NCBI GenBank assembly: GCA_021799945.1
Contig: JAJYZK010000213.1
Coordinates: 1-5,978 of the forward strand
DNA: 5,978 nucleotides
Source: Acidobacteriota bacterium
Lineage (GTDB): Bacteria > Acidobacteriota > Terriglobia > Terriglobales > Acidobacteriaceae
Direction of reading: 5' to 3'
A program made the translations under genes and the position numbers. Of the stretch, positions 1-5,715 are shown one piece after another. Position 1 is the first letter of the stretch. Each line of letters opens with the position of its first letter. The notes beneath the pieces are model-generated. The model saw nothing but the letters and a program-made list of their open reading frames with translations, did no database searches and was not told the origin of the DNA.

Positions 1-42
1 GGTCTTCGGGTTAATCGCGATGCACTCGCCGTTTCCCCATCG

Positions 43-54
43 CCCGTTTCCGGG
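43..54 (-). other. small GNRA-capped inverted repeat after the esterase stop
   Basis: Ten nt past the esterase TAA the minus strand reads CCCG-GAAA-CGGG, a 4-bp stem with a GNRA tetraloop. No T-run follows, so it is not a convincing intrinsic terminator. It could protect the 3' end or be chance in GC-rich DNA. The rest of 1-63 shows no gene. Confidence 0.25.
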
Positions 55-63
55 AGCGCGGAA

Positions 64-975
64 TTACTTACCGTGGAGAAAGCCCTCGGCCTGGAGCCAG
101 TTCGCCAAAAGCTGCGTCCACTGTGAGAGGGCGGGATCTTCCTTGGCCAGATCGAAGCCGTGACCGCCCGCGCGGAAGATGTGCAACTCCGCCGAGACGC
201 CGTGCGCCAGCAGGGCGGAATAGAAATTGATGGAATTCTGCGGCGAGACGATGGGGTCGTCGCTGGCGGCAATGAGAAAGGCCGGCGGCGTCGCCGCAGT
301 TACTTGCGTATCTGTGGAGAGTTGCTGGACAAGATTGGGATCCGGATTATCTCCCAATAGGGCATGAAAGGTGGAGACGGAGCCGGTCCCAAGAGGATCG
401 ATCACCGGATAGCCGAGGATCAGGAAGTCCGGACGGCTGGCCGCCCGCTCGATGGGATCCGGAGAATCTGGAGCGCCGGAATCATAGCGGGTTCCCAGTG
501 TGGACGCCAGATGACCGCCGGCGGAAAAGCCGCAAACTCCGATGCGGTGGGGATCGATTCCGTAGTCGCCGGCATGGCTGCGAACCCAGCGCATGGCGCG
601 GGATGCGTCGCCGATCTCGATCGGGTGGTGGTAGCGGGGACCGAGCCGGTAGCGAAGCACAAAGGCGCTGACGCCGAGCTTGTTGAACCATTCCGCTACG
701 TTCGTACCCTCCCGGTCGAAGGCCAGCATCTGGTAACCCCCGCCGGGAAGGACGAGAACCGCAGCGCCCGTGTTATTGCCCTGCACGGGGAAGAGCGACA
801 ACCGGGGCTTGTCGCTTTCATTGTCCCCGAGAGCGCCGGGCGCGCCGTTCGGCCAGAGTAGAACTGTCTGCGGCGTCGGCGCCGGCGCCGCATGCGCGTG
901 GAGGGCAGGAAGCGAAATAACGGCCAGCGCCAGGGCGACCGGCGCGCGCGAGCAAAACCAGGGTGGAAGCGGCAT
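64..975 (-). CDS. secreted alpha/beta-hydrolase esterase (acetyl-xylan-esterase / BD-FAE-like)
   Basis: A 303-residue alpha/beta-hydrolase that probably removes acetyl or other acyl groups from sugars or glycans outside the cytoplasm. Seen in the sequence: a signal peptide at about residues 1-29 (hydrophobic run APVALALAVI, then an Ala-rich cleavage region), a PGGGY oxyanion-hole loop at 77-81, the nucleophile elbow GFSAGG with Ser151, an ASDDPIV loop giving the acid (Asp239 or Asp240), and GGHGF giving catalytic His272. The catalytic order and length fit the lipase/esterase family often annotated as acetyl esterase or, wrongly, endo-xylanase B. The ATG is supported by GAGAGGA on the minus strand at 984-990, 8 nt upstream. 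It lies downstream of the secreted hydrolase at 1280-2773 on the same strand, which suggests shared carbohydrate work, although 304 nt separate them. Fold and triad are secure; the substrate is inferred from family habit. Confidence 0.9.
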   Translation of the reverse strand: MPLPPWFCSRAPVALALAVISLPALHAHAAPAPTPQTVLLWPNGAPGALGDNESDKPRLSLFPVQGNNTGAAVLVLPGGGYQMLAFDREGTNVAEWFNKLGVSAFVLRYRLGPRYHHPIEIGDASRAMRWVRSHAGDYGIDPHRIGVCGFSAGGHLASTLGTRYDSGAPDSPDPIERAASRPDFLILGYPVIDPLGTGSVSTFHALLGDNPDPNLVQQLSTDTQVTAATPPAFLIAASDDPIVSPQNSINFYSALLAHGVSAELHIFRAGGHGFDLAKEDPALSQWTQLLANWLQAEGFLHGK

Positions 976-1279
976 CGGGAAGGTCCTCTCTTTTACTGGA
1001 AGAAATCCATGCGCATCGGTCCGCCCCGCCGGAGATCCCTCATTTCCGAGTCACCGCTCGATTCCGCCGGGAACGGGACAAGTGGGAAATTTGCAAGGAG
1101 AATTGAGACAAGAGCGACAAGCGGAGGGGAGCCGATCACAGGGGTAAAGGTACGAGTTTTGGGTTTCTATGTCCACGCCAGGAGAAACGCCGCCGCGGCA
1201 ATGGTCTTCTCCAGATATTCGAGGGCTTCCGTTTCGAAGGGCTGGCCGGTTTCCGGCGAGGGCGGCGCGCTCGGGATTC
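976..1279 (-). other. 304-nt gap between hydrolase and esterase, no supported gene
   Basis: This is the spacer between two same-strand genes. I see no clear -35/-10 pair for the esterase and no hairpin followed by a T-run after the hydrolase, so I cannot say whether the two genes share a transcript. The half nearest the hydrolase (about 1167-1279) is open on the minus strand in the frame ending with TAG at 1167-1169. It has GC-rich third positions but no ATG, GTG or TTG start. This may be a remnant tail of the hydrolase reached by a frameshift, or chance. The half nearest the esterase is less GC-biased and contains nothing recognisable apart from the esterase ribosome binding site. Confidence 0.5.
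984..990 (-). promoter_or_regulatory. ribosome binding site of the esterase
   Basis: The minus strand reads GAGAGGA here, 8 nt before the ATG at 975. It is a good Shine-Dalgarno match and fixes the start of the signal-peptide-bearing form. Confidence 0.7.
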
Positions 1280-2773
1280 TTATCGGGCGTGGCCCGCGGC
1301 GTCCACCAGGTAGAGCGCGGCATCGCCGGAGAAGGGTGGGGTGAAGCTCTGCGCCCGGGCGCCTGCGGGGATTGGATCCTTATCCACGACCGCGCCTGTG
1401 CGGGGATCGAACCACTCCACTTTCAGGCGTCTGGAGGCGGGCATCGCCGAGAGATCCACCGCGAAGCGGCCGCCATGCGGGGCGTAGATCAGATATTCCG
1501 CGCCCGCCGGCGGGGTTTGGGCCAGGCAGAAGCCCGTGGTGCTCAGGCTCCCCTGGGGTTTGACTCGGGCCAGGTTCAATTTCTCGGCATAGCGCCGGGT
1601 ATAGCCGAGGTTCTTTCTGAAGATCTCGTAGCGCGGGTCGGGTCCGGAGCAGACGCCGTGCGCGGGCGATAGACAGTTGTTCCGGTTCTGGCGCGGATAA
1701 TAGACCAGGTAAGGGTCCATGAACAGCACGGAGTTGCCGTTCAAGAGATTTTCCCAGGCATAATTTCGGTTCTGTTGCGGGGTCTGGAGCCACATCTCCC
1801 AATAAGAGTGGTCGCTGTCGTTGATGTTGACTTTGCAGGCAGGTTTGCCGCTGCCGCAGGAGGATGCGGGGGAGATCGTGGCGCCGGGCGCCACCCAATC
1901 CGCGTCCGAGTCGTAGATCGCCGAATCCGGAGTCCGGATGGGCGCCGCATAGCCCACGGGATGCTGAAAGGGCTTCCCGGATTCGTAGGCCCGGAGGTGG
2001 GCGATCAAATGATCGCTCCACCAGAGCGAGGTGGGAGGAGCCTCCTCGGAAACGATCCAGAGGACGTTTGGAAGATCGTTCAGCGTATCGACGGTTTTAT
2101 CCACGAAGGCGTCCTGATAACGGGTGATGGCGTTCGGGGCGGTCATGTCGATGGAGCCGTTGCCTTGCGGTCCGCGAATGTAACCGTCGTCGACGCCATT
2201 GACGTTGTTCGCGCCGGTGAAGGGATAGCCGTCGTTGGCGCAGCGGTAAAGGTTAAGAAATTCACCGGTGAAGAGATAAATTCCCGCGTAAATGCCGGCC
2301 TTGTCGAGGGCCAGGGTGCGGGCCCGCAGGCGGTCGAAATAGGCCTGGTCGAACTGGGTGAGGTCGAATTTCAACCCGCCGTCGGTCGCATTGCCCGGGC
2401 CGGTCCTGCGCCAGGGCTGCGGGGAAACAGTGAACTCCGGCGGCGGGCCGTCGGAGACCGGGAGCGAACAGAACCTGGGCTGCTCTACCCGCCAGAGCAG
2501 GGTGAAGTTGTGGCCGTGGCTGGTGAGGAATTGCACGAAGGCGTTGAAGTCCAGGCCCGGCCCCGATCCATCGGAGCTCCAGTCCTGCAAGGTGTTCCAG
2601 GTCTGCGATCCGCTCAGCGGCACGATCCGGCCGCCCGGGTCCTGGAAATAATGCGGATTGACGGAGGGAACCAGCGGGGCTGCGATCCGAGGGTTCTCCT
2701 GCGGCCGCGAGCGTTGCGGCGCTACAAGGATGGCCGCCCAGAGCAATGCGGTCTTGAGCCGAGAGAAAATCAT
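1280..2773 (-). CDS. secreted apiosidase-like (DUF4038-type) TIM-barrel hydrolase with C-terminal collagen-binding-like domain
   Basis: A 497-residue exported protein, probably a glycoside hydrolase acting on plant or microbial polysaccharide. Residues 1 to about 24 look like a signal peptide (ALLWAAILVA core). The N-terminal block (about 39-66, NPHYFQDPGG, then LSGSQTWNTLQDW) is the opening strand typical of DUF4038/apiosidase-like barrels. Barrel landmarks follow: ILVLWIVSEEAP-like strand at 236-246 (NVLWIVSEEAP) with acidic pair Glu243/Glu244, probably catalytic; DSDADW at 288-293; and NINDSDHSYW at 316-325. Residues about 415-490 resemble the collagen-binding-like beta domain (PF12904 type) that usually follows these barrels: YLIYAPHGG, then VEWFDPRTG, then the closing strand ALYLV. 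Six Cys (102, 178, 306, 313, 367, 375, with 416 a seventh) suit an exported protein. GGAGG lies 5 nt before the ATG. Family placement is from remembered motifs. The true substrate is unknown, and apiose specificity should not be assumed. Confidence 0.78.
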   Translation of the reverse strand: MIFSRLKTALLWAAILVAPQRSRPQENPRIAAPLVPSVNPHYFQDPGGRIVPLSGSQTWNTLQDWSSDGSGPGLDFNAFVQFLTSHGHNFTLLWRVEQPRFCSLPVSDGPPPEFTVSPQPWRRTGPGNATDGGLKFDLTQFDQAYFDRLRARTLALDKAGIYAGIYLFTGEFLNLYRCANDGYPFTGANNVNGVDDGYIRGPQGNGSIDMTAPNAITRYQDAFVDKTVDTLNDLPNVLWIVSEEAPPTSLWWSDHLIAHLRAYESGKPFQHPVGYAAPIRTPDSAIYDSDADWVAPGATISPASSCGSGKPACKVNINDSDHSYWEMWLQTPQQNRNYAWENLLNGNSVLFMDPYLVYYPRQNRNNCLSPAHGVCSGPDPRYEIFRKNLGYTRRYAEKLNLARVKPQGSLSTTGFCLAQTPPAGAEYLIYAPHGGRFAVDLSAMPASRRLKVEWFDPRTGAVVDKDPIPAGARAQSFTPPFSGDAALYLVDAAGHAR

Positions 2774-2778
2774 GCGCG

Positions 2779-2783
2779 CCTCC
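2779..2783 (-). promoter_or_regulatory. ribosome binding site of the secreted hydrolase
   Basis: The minus strand reads GGAGG, 5 nt before the ATG at 2773. It is a strong Shine-Dalgarno and supports this start, which directly precedes the signal peptide. Confidence 0.75.
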
Positions 2784-2857
2784 GCTCGCCTGTTCGCTGC
2801 CGATCGCTGGCCGGCTGCCGGGGCGCCGCCGGCCGGTCCCGAGCGCCCGCTTAAATT

Positions 2858-2897
2858 ACTGTCATTGCAGAAATAGAATGATGCCTGCCCACTGTCA
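2858..2897 (+). repeat. ACTGTCA direct repeats spaced 33 bp, bracketing the promoter
   Basis: ACTGTCA occurs at 2858-2864 and again at 2891-2897, start to start 33 bp, close to three helical turns. The second copy overlaps the -35 of the hydrolase promoter and the first sits near the expected transcription start. They could be half-sites for a dimeric regulator such as the adjacent GntR protein. Two 7-mers can also recur by chance. Confidence 0.35.
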
Positions 2898-2898
2898 A
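2870..2898 (-). promoter_or_regulatory. sigma70-type promoter for the secreted hydrolase
   Basis: On the minus strand a perfect TTGACA (-35, at 2893-2898) is followed after 17 nt by TATTTC (-10, at 2870-2875, a weak match to TATAAT). The start of transcription would be near 2863, giving a leader of about 90 nt before the hydrolase ATG. The weak -10 suggests need for activation or room for repression. One ACTGTCA repeat covers most of the -35 and the other lies around the expected transcription start. Confidence 0.55.
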
Positions 2899-3086
2899 CA
2901 ATATAACGCGCGCCACCTCACCGCCCTTCCCCCATTTTCCCCTCTACCCCTGCGTCGTCTGACGCCGATCGGTTCCCGCGGCATGGCCTTCACGCCACTG
3001 CCACTACAGTAAACAGGCATATGAGAAACTAATCCCGGGCCAAGCCTGCGGAATCTTCGATTCAGCGGGAGGACTCGGCTCTGGAA

Positions 3087-3911
3087 ATGCGGCTTCGAGG
3101 ACTCGCCCTTCAAGGATGGATGGCAAAGGCAGGGTCAATGGCGGGCGCTTCAAGAGCAAAGATCAAGTCTCCGCTGCAGGGTCTGCCCGAAGTGGCGTAT
3201 CGCACCATTCGTGAGCACATTTTACGGGGACGCTTTCCCCTGGGCGCCGCCCTTTCACGCCGGCGATTGGCCGTCGAGCTGGGCATGAGCATCATTCCCG
3301 TCTCCGAAGCATTTCAGAGGCTGGCTCAGGAGGGCATCCTGGAAAGCAAGCCGCAGGTGGGAACGCGGATCCGCATCCCTTCGGAGACGGATATACGCGA
3401 CCGTTTCGTGGTTCGCGAGGCGCTGGAATGCCAATCGGCGCGCCTTTTCTCCGAGCGGGCCGGCATGGCGGAGCGCCGCGAGCTGGGGGAACGGGCCACC
3501 GCGCTCGATGCGCTCTACACGGAGCGTTACGCCAATCCGGACGATGCTTCTCTGGCCTACGAGCTGAACGCAGCCCATTTGCGGCTACACATGCGCATCG
3601 CCGAATGTTCCGGATCGTCGGGGCTTTGCCGGCTGATCGAGAGCAACGACGTTCTTTTTTACAACTGGATGTTCGATCTCGTCGGCGAACAGCCGCCCGT
3701 GCCCGCCCGTTTCCACTCCGATCTGCTGCACGCTCTCTGCTCGACGGACCCGGTAGCGGCGGATGCGGCCATGCGCGCTCACATTCGGTACAACCTGGAG
3801 GCCACGATCCAAAGCATGCGGAAAATCGGGGCTCAGGTTGAGGGCTCATGGAGGCTTGGCCGGGGGAAGGGTGCGGAGCGCTCCGGCGCCGCGCCTATCC
3901 CCGCCCGATGA
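3087..3911 (+). CDS. GntR-family transcriptional regulator, FCD (FadR_C-like) subfamily
   Basis: A DNA-binding regulator of up to 274 residues. The N-terminal GntR winged helix spans about residues 35-97: VAYRTIREHIL, then RRRLAVELGM, then the recognition region PVSEAFQRLAQEGIL, then the wing VGTRI. The C-terminal all-helical FCD ligand domain spans about 105-245. Its metal-site positions read His164, His168 (in HLRLHMRIAE), His210 (in RFHSDLLHAL) and His232 (in MRAHIRY). The usual Asp/Asn at the first position appears to be His164, with Asn161 nearby. Such proteins sense small organic acids or sugar acids and usually control an adjacent divergent operon. Start is uncertain: GGAGGA lies 13 nt before the ATG at 3087, while in-frame ATGs at 3120 and 3138 give lengths nearer the family norm, and 3138 has AAGG 8 nt and AGGG 3 nt upstream. 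The last 20 or so residues (Gly/Arg/Ala-rich) overlap the convergent SDR gene and look unconserved. Confidence 0.9.
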   Translation: MRLRGLALQGWMAKAGSMAGASRAKIKSPLQGLPEVAYRTIREHILRGRFPLGAALSRRRLAVELGMSIIPVSEAFQRLAQEGILESKPQVGTRIRIPSETDIRDRFVVREALECQSARLFSERAGMAERRELGERATALDALYTERYANPDDASLAYELNAAHLRLHMRIAECSGSSGLCRLIESNDVLFYNWMFDLVGEQPPVPARFHSDLLHALCSTDPVAADAAMRAHIRYNLEATIQSMRKIGAQVEGSWRLGRGKGAERSGAAPIPAR

Positions 3912-4701
3912 AGGGCATCTTCGCCGCCATCACGGTGAGGAATTGGACGTTGGCGTCCAGGGGCAGCGAAGCCATGTAGAGAACCGCGTCGGCCACGCAT
4001 TTCACATCCATGCGGGGCTCCGGAACCAGGTCGCCGTTGGGCTGCAGCGCACCCACCGCCAGCCTCGCGCTCATTTCCGTGGCGGCGTTGCCGATATCGA
4101 TCTGGCCGCAGACGATATCGTGCTTGCGGCCGTCGAGAGAGATGCTTTTGGTCAGCCCGGTGATCGCGTGTTTGGTGGCTGTGTACGGGGCGGAATTCGG
4201 ACGCGGGGCGTGCGCGGAAAGGGACCCGTTGTTGATAATCCGCCCGCCGCGCGGCTGCTGGGACTTCATCAGCCGGATGGCCTCCTGGGCGCAAAGGAAT
4301 GCTCCGGTCAAATTCACGCCGACCACCTCGGACCACTGTTCGAAGCTCAGATCCTCCATGGCGACCGCTGGAACGTTCGCGCCGGCGTTGTTAAACAGCA
4401 GGTCCAGGCGGCCGAACTGCGCGCGGGTGCGGGCGAAGAGGGCCTCGACCGAATCGGGCCGGCTCACATCGGTGGGCGCCGGAGACATCGGGGCCCCTGA
4501 GCTTCCGGCCAGAGCCGCAGTCGTTTCCAGTTCCGCGATTCTCCGGCCGGCGAGCACGACAGCGTAGCCGGCGGAATGCAGGGCGAGGGCCACGGCCCGG
4601 CCGATGCCGCTCCCTGCTCCGGTGACAATGGCCACCTTGCCATGGCCGGGGCCATGGTCCGGGTTGGAGCCGCTGCTGGTGGCGTATTTCTCCGCTCCCA
4701 C
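3895..4701 (-). CDS. short-chain dehydrogenase/reductase (classical SDR)
   Basis: A 268-residue cytoplasmic NAD(P)-dependent oxidoreductase. Seen: the cofactor loop TGAGSGIG at 27-34, AGRR at 51-54 after beta-2 (basic residues there suggest NADP(H) preference), TDVS around Asp78, NNAG at 104-107, Asn130 in GVNLTG, Ser160, and the YTATK active site with Tyr173 and Lys177. Ser-Tyr spacing of 13 matches the family. After the active site the usual PG motif is replaced by IDIGNAATEM (201-210). The first 20 residues are a polar Gly/Ser/His-rich extension. The start is GTG, backed by AAGGAG 8 nt upstream; no ATG is well placed. Its 3' end overlaps the regulator gene by 17 bp in convergent orientation. 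It may act on a sugar or alcohol released by the neighbouring secreted enzymes, but the substrate cannot be read from the sequence. Confidence 0.92.
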   Translation of the reverse strand: MGAEKYATSSGSNPDHGPGHGKVAIVTGAGSGIGRAVALALHSAGYAVVLAGRRIAELETTAALAGSSGAPMSPAPTDVSRPDSVEALFARTRAQFGRLDLLFNNAGANVPAVAMEDLSFEQWSEVVGVNLTGAFLCAQEAIRLMKSQQPRGGRIINNGSLSAHAPRPNSAPYTATKHAITGLTKSISLDGRKHDIVCGQIDIGNAATEMSARLAVGALQPNGDLVPEPRMDVKCVADAVLYMASLPLDANVQFLTVMAAKMPFIGRG

Positions 4702-4709
4702 GGTTCTTT

Positions 4710-4715
4710 CTCCTT
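4710..4715 (-). promoter_or_regulatory. ribosome binding site that fixes the GTG start of the SDR
   Basis: The minus strand reads AAGGAG, 8 nt before the GTG at 4701. The strength and spacing of this site decide in favour of GTG. Confidence 0.8.
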
Positions 4716-4733
4716 AATCGCGCTTGCGCGATT
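4716..4733. promoter_or_regulatory. 18-bp inverted repeat abutting the SDR ribosome binding site
   Basis: AATCGCGC-TT-GCGCGATT: perfect 8-bp arms around 2 bp, ending exactly where the AAGGAG begins. It could be an operator for a dimeric repressor or an RNA hairpin that affects translation of the SDR. As a terminator it lacks a T-run and is wrongly placed, just upstream of a gene. Confidence 0.5.
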
Positions 4734-4745
4734 CTCGACCGCGAT

Positions 4746-4785
4746 GCCTGCCAGGCCTTCGCCCAAGGGCGGGAAACAGCGAAGG
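4746..4785 (-). promoter_or_regulatory. further inverted repeats in the SDR leader
   Basis: Upstream of the RBS-proximal repeat are GCCT-GCC-AGGC (4746-4756), CGCCC-AA-GGGCG (4760-4771) and an outer pair CCTTCG/CGAAGG (4756-4761 with 4780-4785). The last two compete for the same bases. Together with 4716-4733 they suggest a structured leader, but GC-rich DNA makes short stems common and I do not recognise a riboswitch class. Confidence 0.25.
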
Positions 4786-4826
4786 ATTTCGATGGAGTCC
4801 TTCTGTTCCGCGCTCTTTTGCCGGAA

Positions 4827-5015
4827 TCAAATCCTACACTGAAATGACATTGCAATTCCCATTCCGCTTGGCAGTTTTGGCCTGCTTTTTTTATTGTAAT
4901 CCGTAGCGTATACCCCGGCGCCCGCCATGTAGGGCATTAGGAAGCGTATCGCAATAACTGTCGATGCAAATGCGATAAGCATAGGAATTAATATTGTGGT
5001 ATATGTATGGTACAT
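4827..5015 (-). CDS. partial: N-terminus of archaeal MraY/Alg7-type glycosyl-1-phosphate transferase (GT4)
   Basis: A 62-residue open frame, of which about the first 58 residues look genuine. Residues 8-28 form a first membrane helix (ILIPMLIAFASTVIAIRFL region). The cytoplasmic loop motif DYNKKSRPKLPSGMGIAMSF follows, matching the D-x-x-K...P-x-(L/V)-P-x-x-GG loop after the first helix of MraY, WecA and Alg7 polyprenyl-phosphate sugar-1-phosphate transferases. Family members have about ten helices and 280-400 residues, so most of the gene is missing. The last four residues (QCRI) and the stop belong to the bacterial DNA beyond the junction. The family transfers UDP-GlcNAc-type sugar phosphate to a lipid carrier for N-glycan or wall assembly. 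A TTTATAAA box at 5050-5057 would give a leader of about 12 nt, typical of archaea. The second Gly of the usual GG pair reads as Met-Gly here. Confidence 0.65.
   Translation of the reverse strand: MYHTYTTILIPMLIAFASTVIAIRFLMPYMAGAGVYATDYNKKSRPKLPSGMGIAMSFQCRI
4836..4850. other. junction between GC-rich bacterial and AT-rich archaeal-like DNA (probable chimera)
   Basis: Base composition, codon use and promoter type all change here. The minus-strand transferase-like frame keeps family resemblance up to GIAMSF (the Phe codon is 4842-4844), then runs four unrelated codons into a TGA at 4827-4829. Homology therefore ends within a few bases of 4842. No integrase, transposase, tRNA or long direct repeat flanks the point, so an assembly or library join is more likely than natural transfer. 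Confidence 0.75.
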
Positions 5016-5049
5016 ACGATTAACACTTTGGTATTATTCTGAACAAAGT

Positions 5050-5057
5050 TTTATAAA
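5050..5057 (-). promoter_or_regulatory. archaeal TATA box for the transferase fragment
   Basis: TTTATAAA is centred about 38 nt upstream of the ATG at 5015. With the usual archaeal spacing of about 26 nt the transcript starts near 5027, a leader of about 12 nt. No bacterial -35/-10 pair is evident. Confidence 0.5.
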
Positions 5058-5117
5058 CCATTGCATGCCCAAAATATCAGCACATAGATTGTATCCAAAC
5101 TTCAAATATGCCAAGAT

Positions 5118-5129
5118 ACTTATATAAGT
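5118..5129 (+). promoter_or_regulatory. palindromic TATA element ACTTATATAAGT upstream of the 167-aa gene
   Basis: A perfect 12-bp palindrome containing TTATATAA. As an archaeal TATA box it would start transcription near 5150, giving a leader of about 50 nt to the ATG at 5201. Being symmetric it could also fire the other way. The remaining sequence of 5016-5200 shows no tRNA or gene; a 10-bp repeat ATAAACCATT occurs at 5053-5062 and 5176-5185. Confidence 0.4.
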
Positions 5130-5200
5130 TCGTACATAACCATCTATGCGGCTTAACTAATTGCATTCTGCAGCCATAAACCATTATTAGATGTGATAAT

Positions 5201-5704
5201 ATGAATAGGCAACTAACACCCCCAGAGAGGAGTATGAAAAGAATAATTATGCGTACGGCTATAGACGAGCATAAGGCAAATGAGGCATATCTTGGATTGG
5301 TTATGCCGCGCTATTACGGCAATCTGCCTATTGATGATTCCCACAGATTTGTGTATATAGACAACATACGGCTGGCGGGCAAATTTGATTTTGCCATAAT
5401 GGGAGCACTAGAGCTTGCAATAGAGGGCAAGGCCAAGACAGGAGAGGTTATTGAATATATAATTAGAATCGGCAAGGCGGCAGACTTATACAGGCCCCAA
5501 ACCACAATAAGCATGGAGGAGAAATTGAAGCGCTGCTTTAAGCTGGTAAATAAGCTGCTCGCGATTCTTCCAGAACCCAAAAACAGGAGCTATGTTGAGA
5601 TTACACTGGCGCATGTGAATATCCAGGCCAAAATGCTAGATGAAGTGGCAAAGCTTGTAAGCAACTATAATTCAGGTAGTATGCTCCGCAAATTAGCAAT
5701 TTAG
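5201..5704 (+). CDS. hypothetical protein, 167 aa, archaeal-like
   Basis: I do not recognise this protein. It is a complete frame with ATA- and AGG-containing codon use unlike the GC-rich genes to its left. No signal peptide or membrane segment is apparent. The N-terminus is basic (KRIIMR at 13-18). A central region about 41-100 has alternating hydrophobic and charged residues (RFVYIDNIRLAG, then FAIMGALELAIEGKAKTGEV). From about 104 on, predicted helices predominate (MEEKLKRCFKLVNKLLAIL, then ITLAHVNIQAKMLDEVAKLV). There is a single Cys at 112 and no catalytic motif I can name. Start choice: GTGAT lies 3 nt before the ATG at 5201, an archaeal-type Shine-Dalgarno. In-frame ATGs at 5234 and 5249 follow a GAGAGGAG at 5225-5232 that is too close to one and too far from the other. 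It converges on the 47-aa gene with 11 nt between stops. Confidence 0.7.
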   Translation: MNRQLTPPERSMKRIIMRTAIDEHKANEAYLGLVMPRYYGNLPIDDSHRFVYIDNIRLAGKFDFAIMGALELAIEGKAKTGEVIEYIIRIGKAADLYRPQTTISMEEKLKRCFKLVNKLLAILPEPKNRSYVEITLAHVNIQAKMLDEVAKLVSNYNSGSMLRKLAI

Positions 5705-5715
5705 AGTATAGTTAG

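Larger units (their letters stand above)
2774..3086. other. divergent regulatory region between hydrolase and GntR regulator
   Basis: This 313-nt region separates the minus-strand hydrolase from the plus-strand regulator. The centre (about 2850-2910) is much more AT-rich than its surroundings, as expected of a promoter. It contains a minus-strand promoter (2870-2898), two ACTGTCA direct repeats (2858-2864 and 2891-2897), a plus-strand TATAAC at 2902-2907 without a good -35, and a short inverted repeat ACTG-6-CAGT near 2998-3011. A pyrimidine-rich plus-strand tract lies at about 2917-2950. No open frame here looks coding. Self-control by the adjacent FCD-GntR regulator is the obvious inference. 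Confidence 0.6.

Noticed and set aside
364..861. Long plus-strand open frame opposite the esterase
   Set aside because: It is the antisense of a gene with signal peptide, RBS and intact triad; GC-rich DNA commonly leaves opposite frames open. Its Gly/Arg/Ala-rich translation resembles no family.
1775..2854. 359-codon plus-strand open frame opposite the hydrolase
   Set aside because: Antisense to a well supported exported enzyme. No ribosome binding site or domain, and low-complexity composition typical of a shadow frame.
3051..3323. Intrinsic terminator between regulator and SDR or within the divergent region
   Set aside because: The only strong symmetric sequence near the regulator end, CGGAGCGCTCCG at 3874-3885, has no loop or T-run and lies inside coding sequence; none was found in the divergent region either.
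4464..4826. Minus-strand frame overlapping the SDR start (SAEQKDSIEILRCF..., TTG start possible)
   Set aside because: The upstream part has GC-biased third positions and could be mistaken for a truncated upstream gene, but it runs deep into the SDR as a shadow frame, has no RBS or recognisable motif, and passes through the inverted repeat.
5050..5185. Repeat array or CRISPR from recurring ATAAACCATT
   Set aside because: Only two 10-bp copies, unequal surroundings, 123 bp apart; expected at modest rate in AT-rich DNA.
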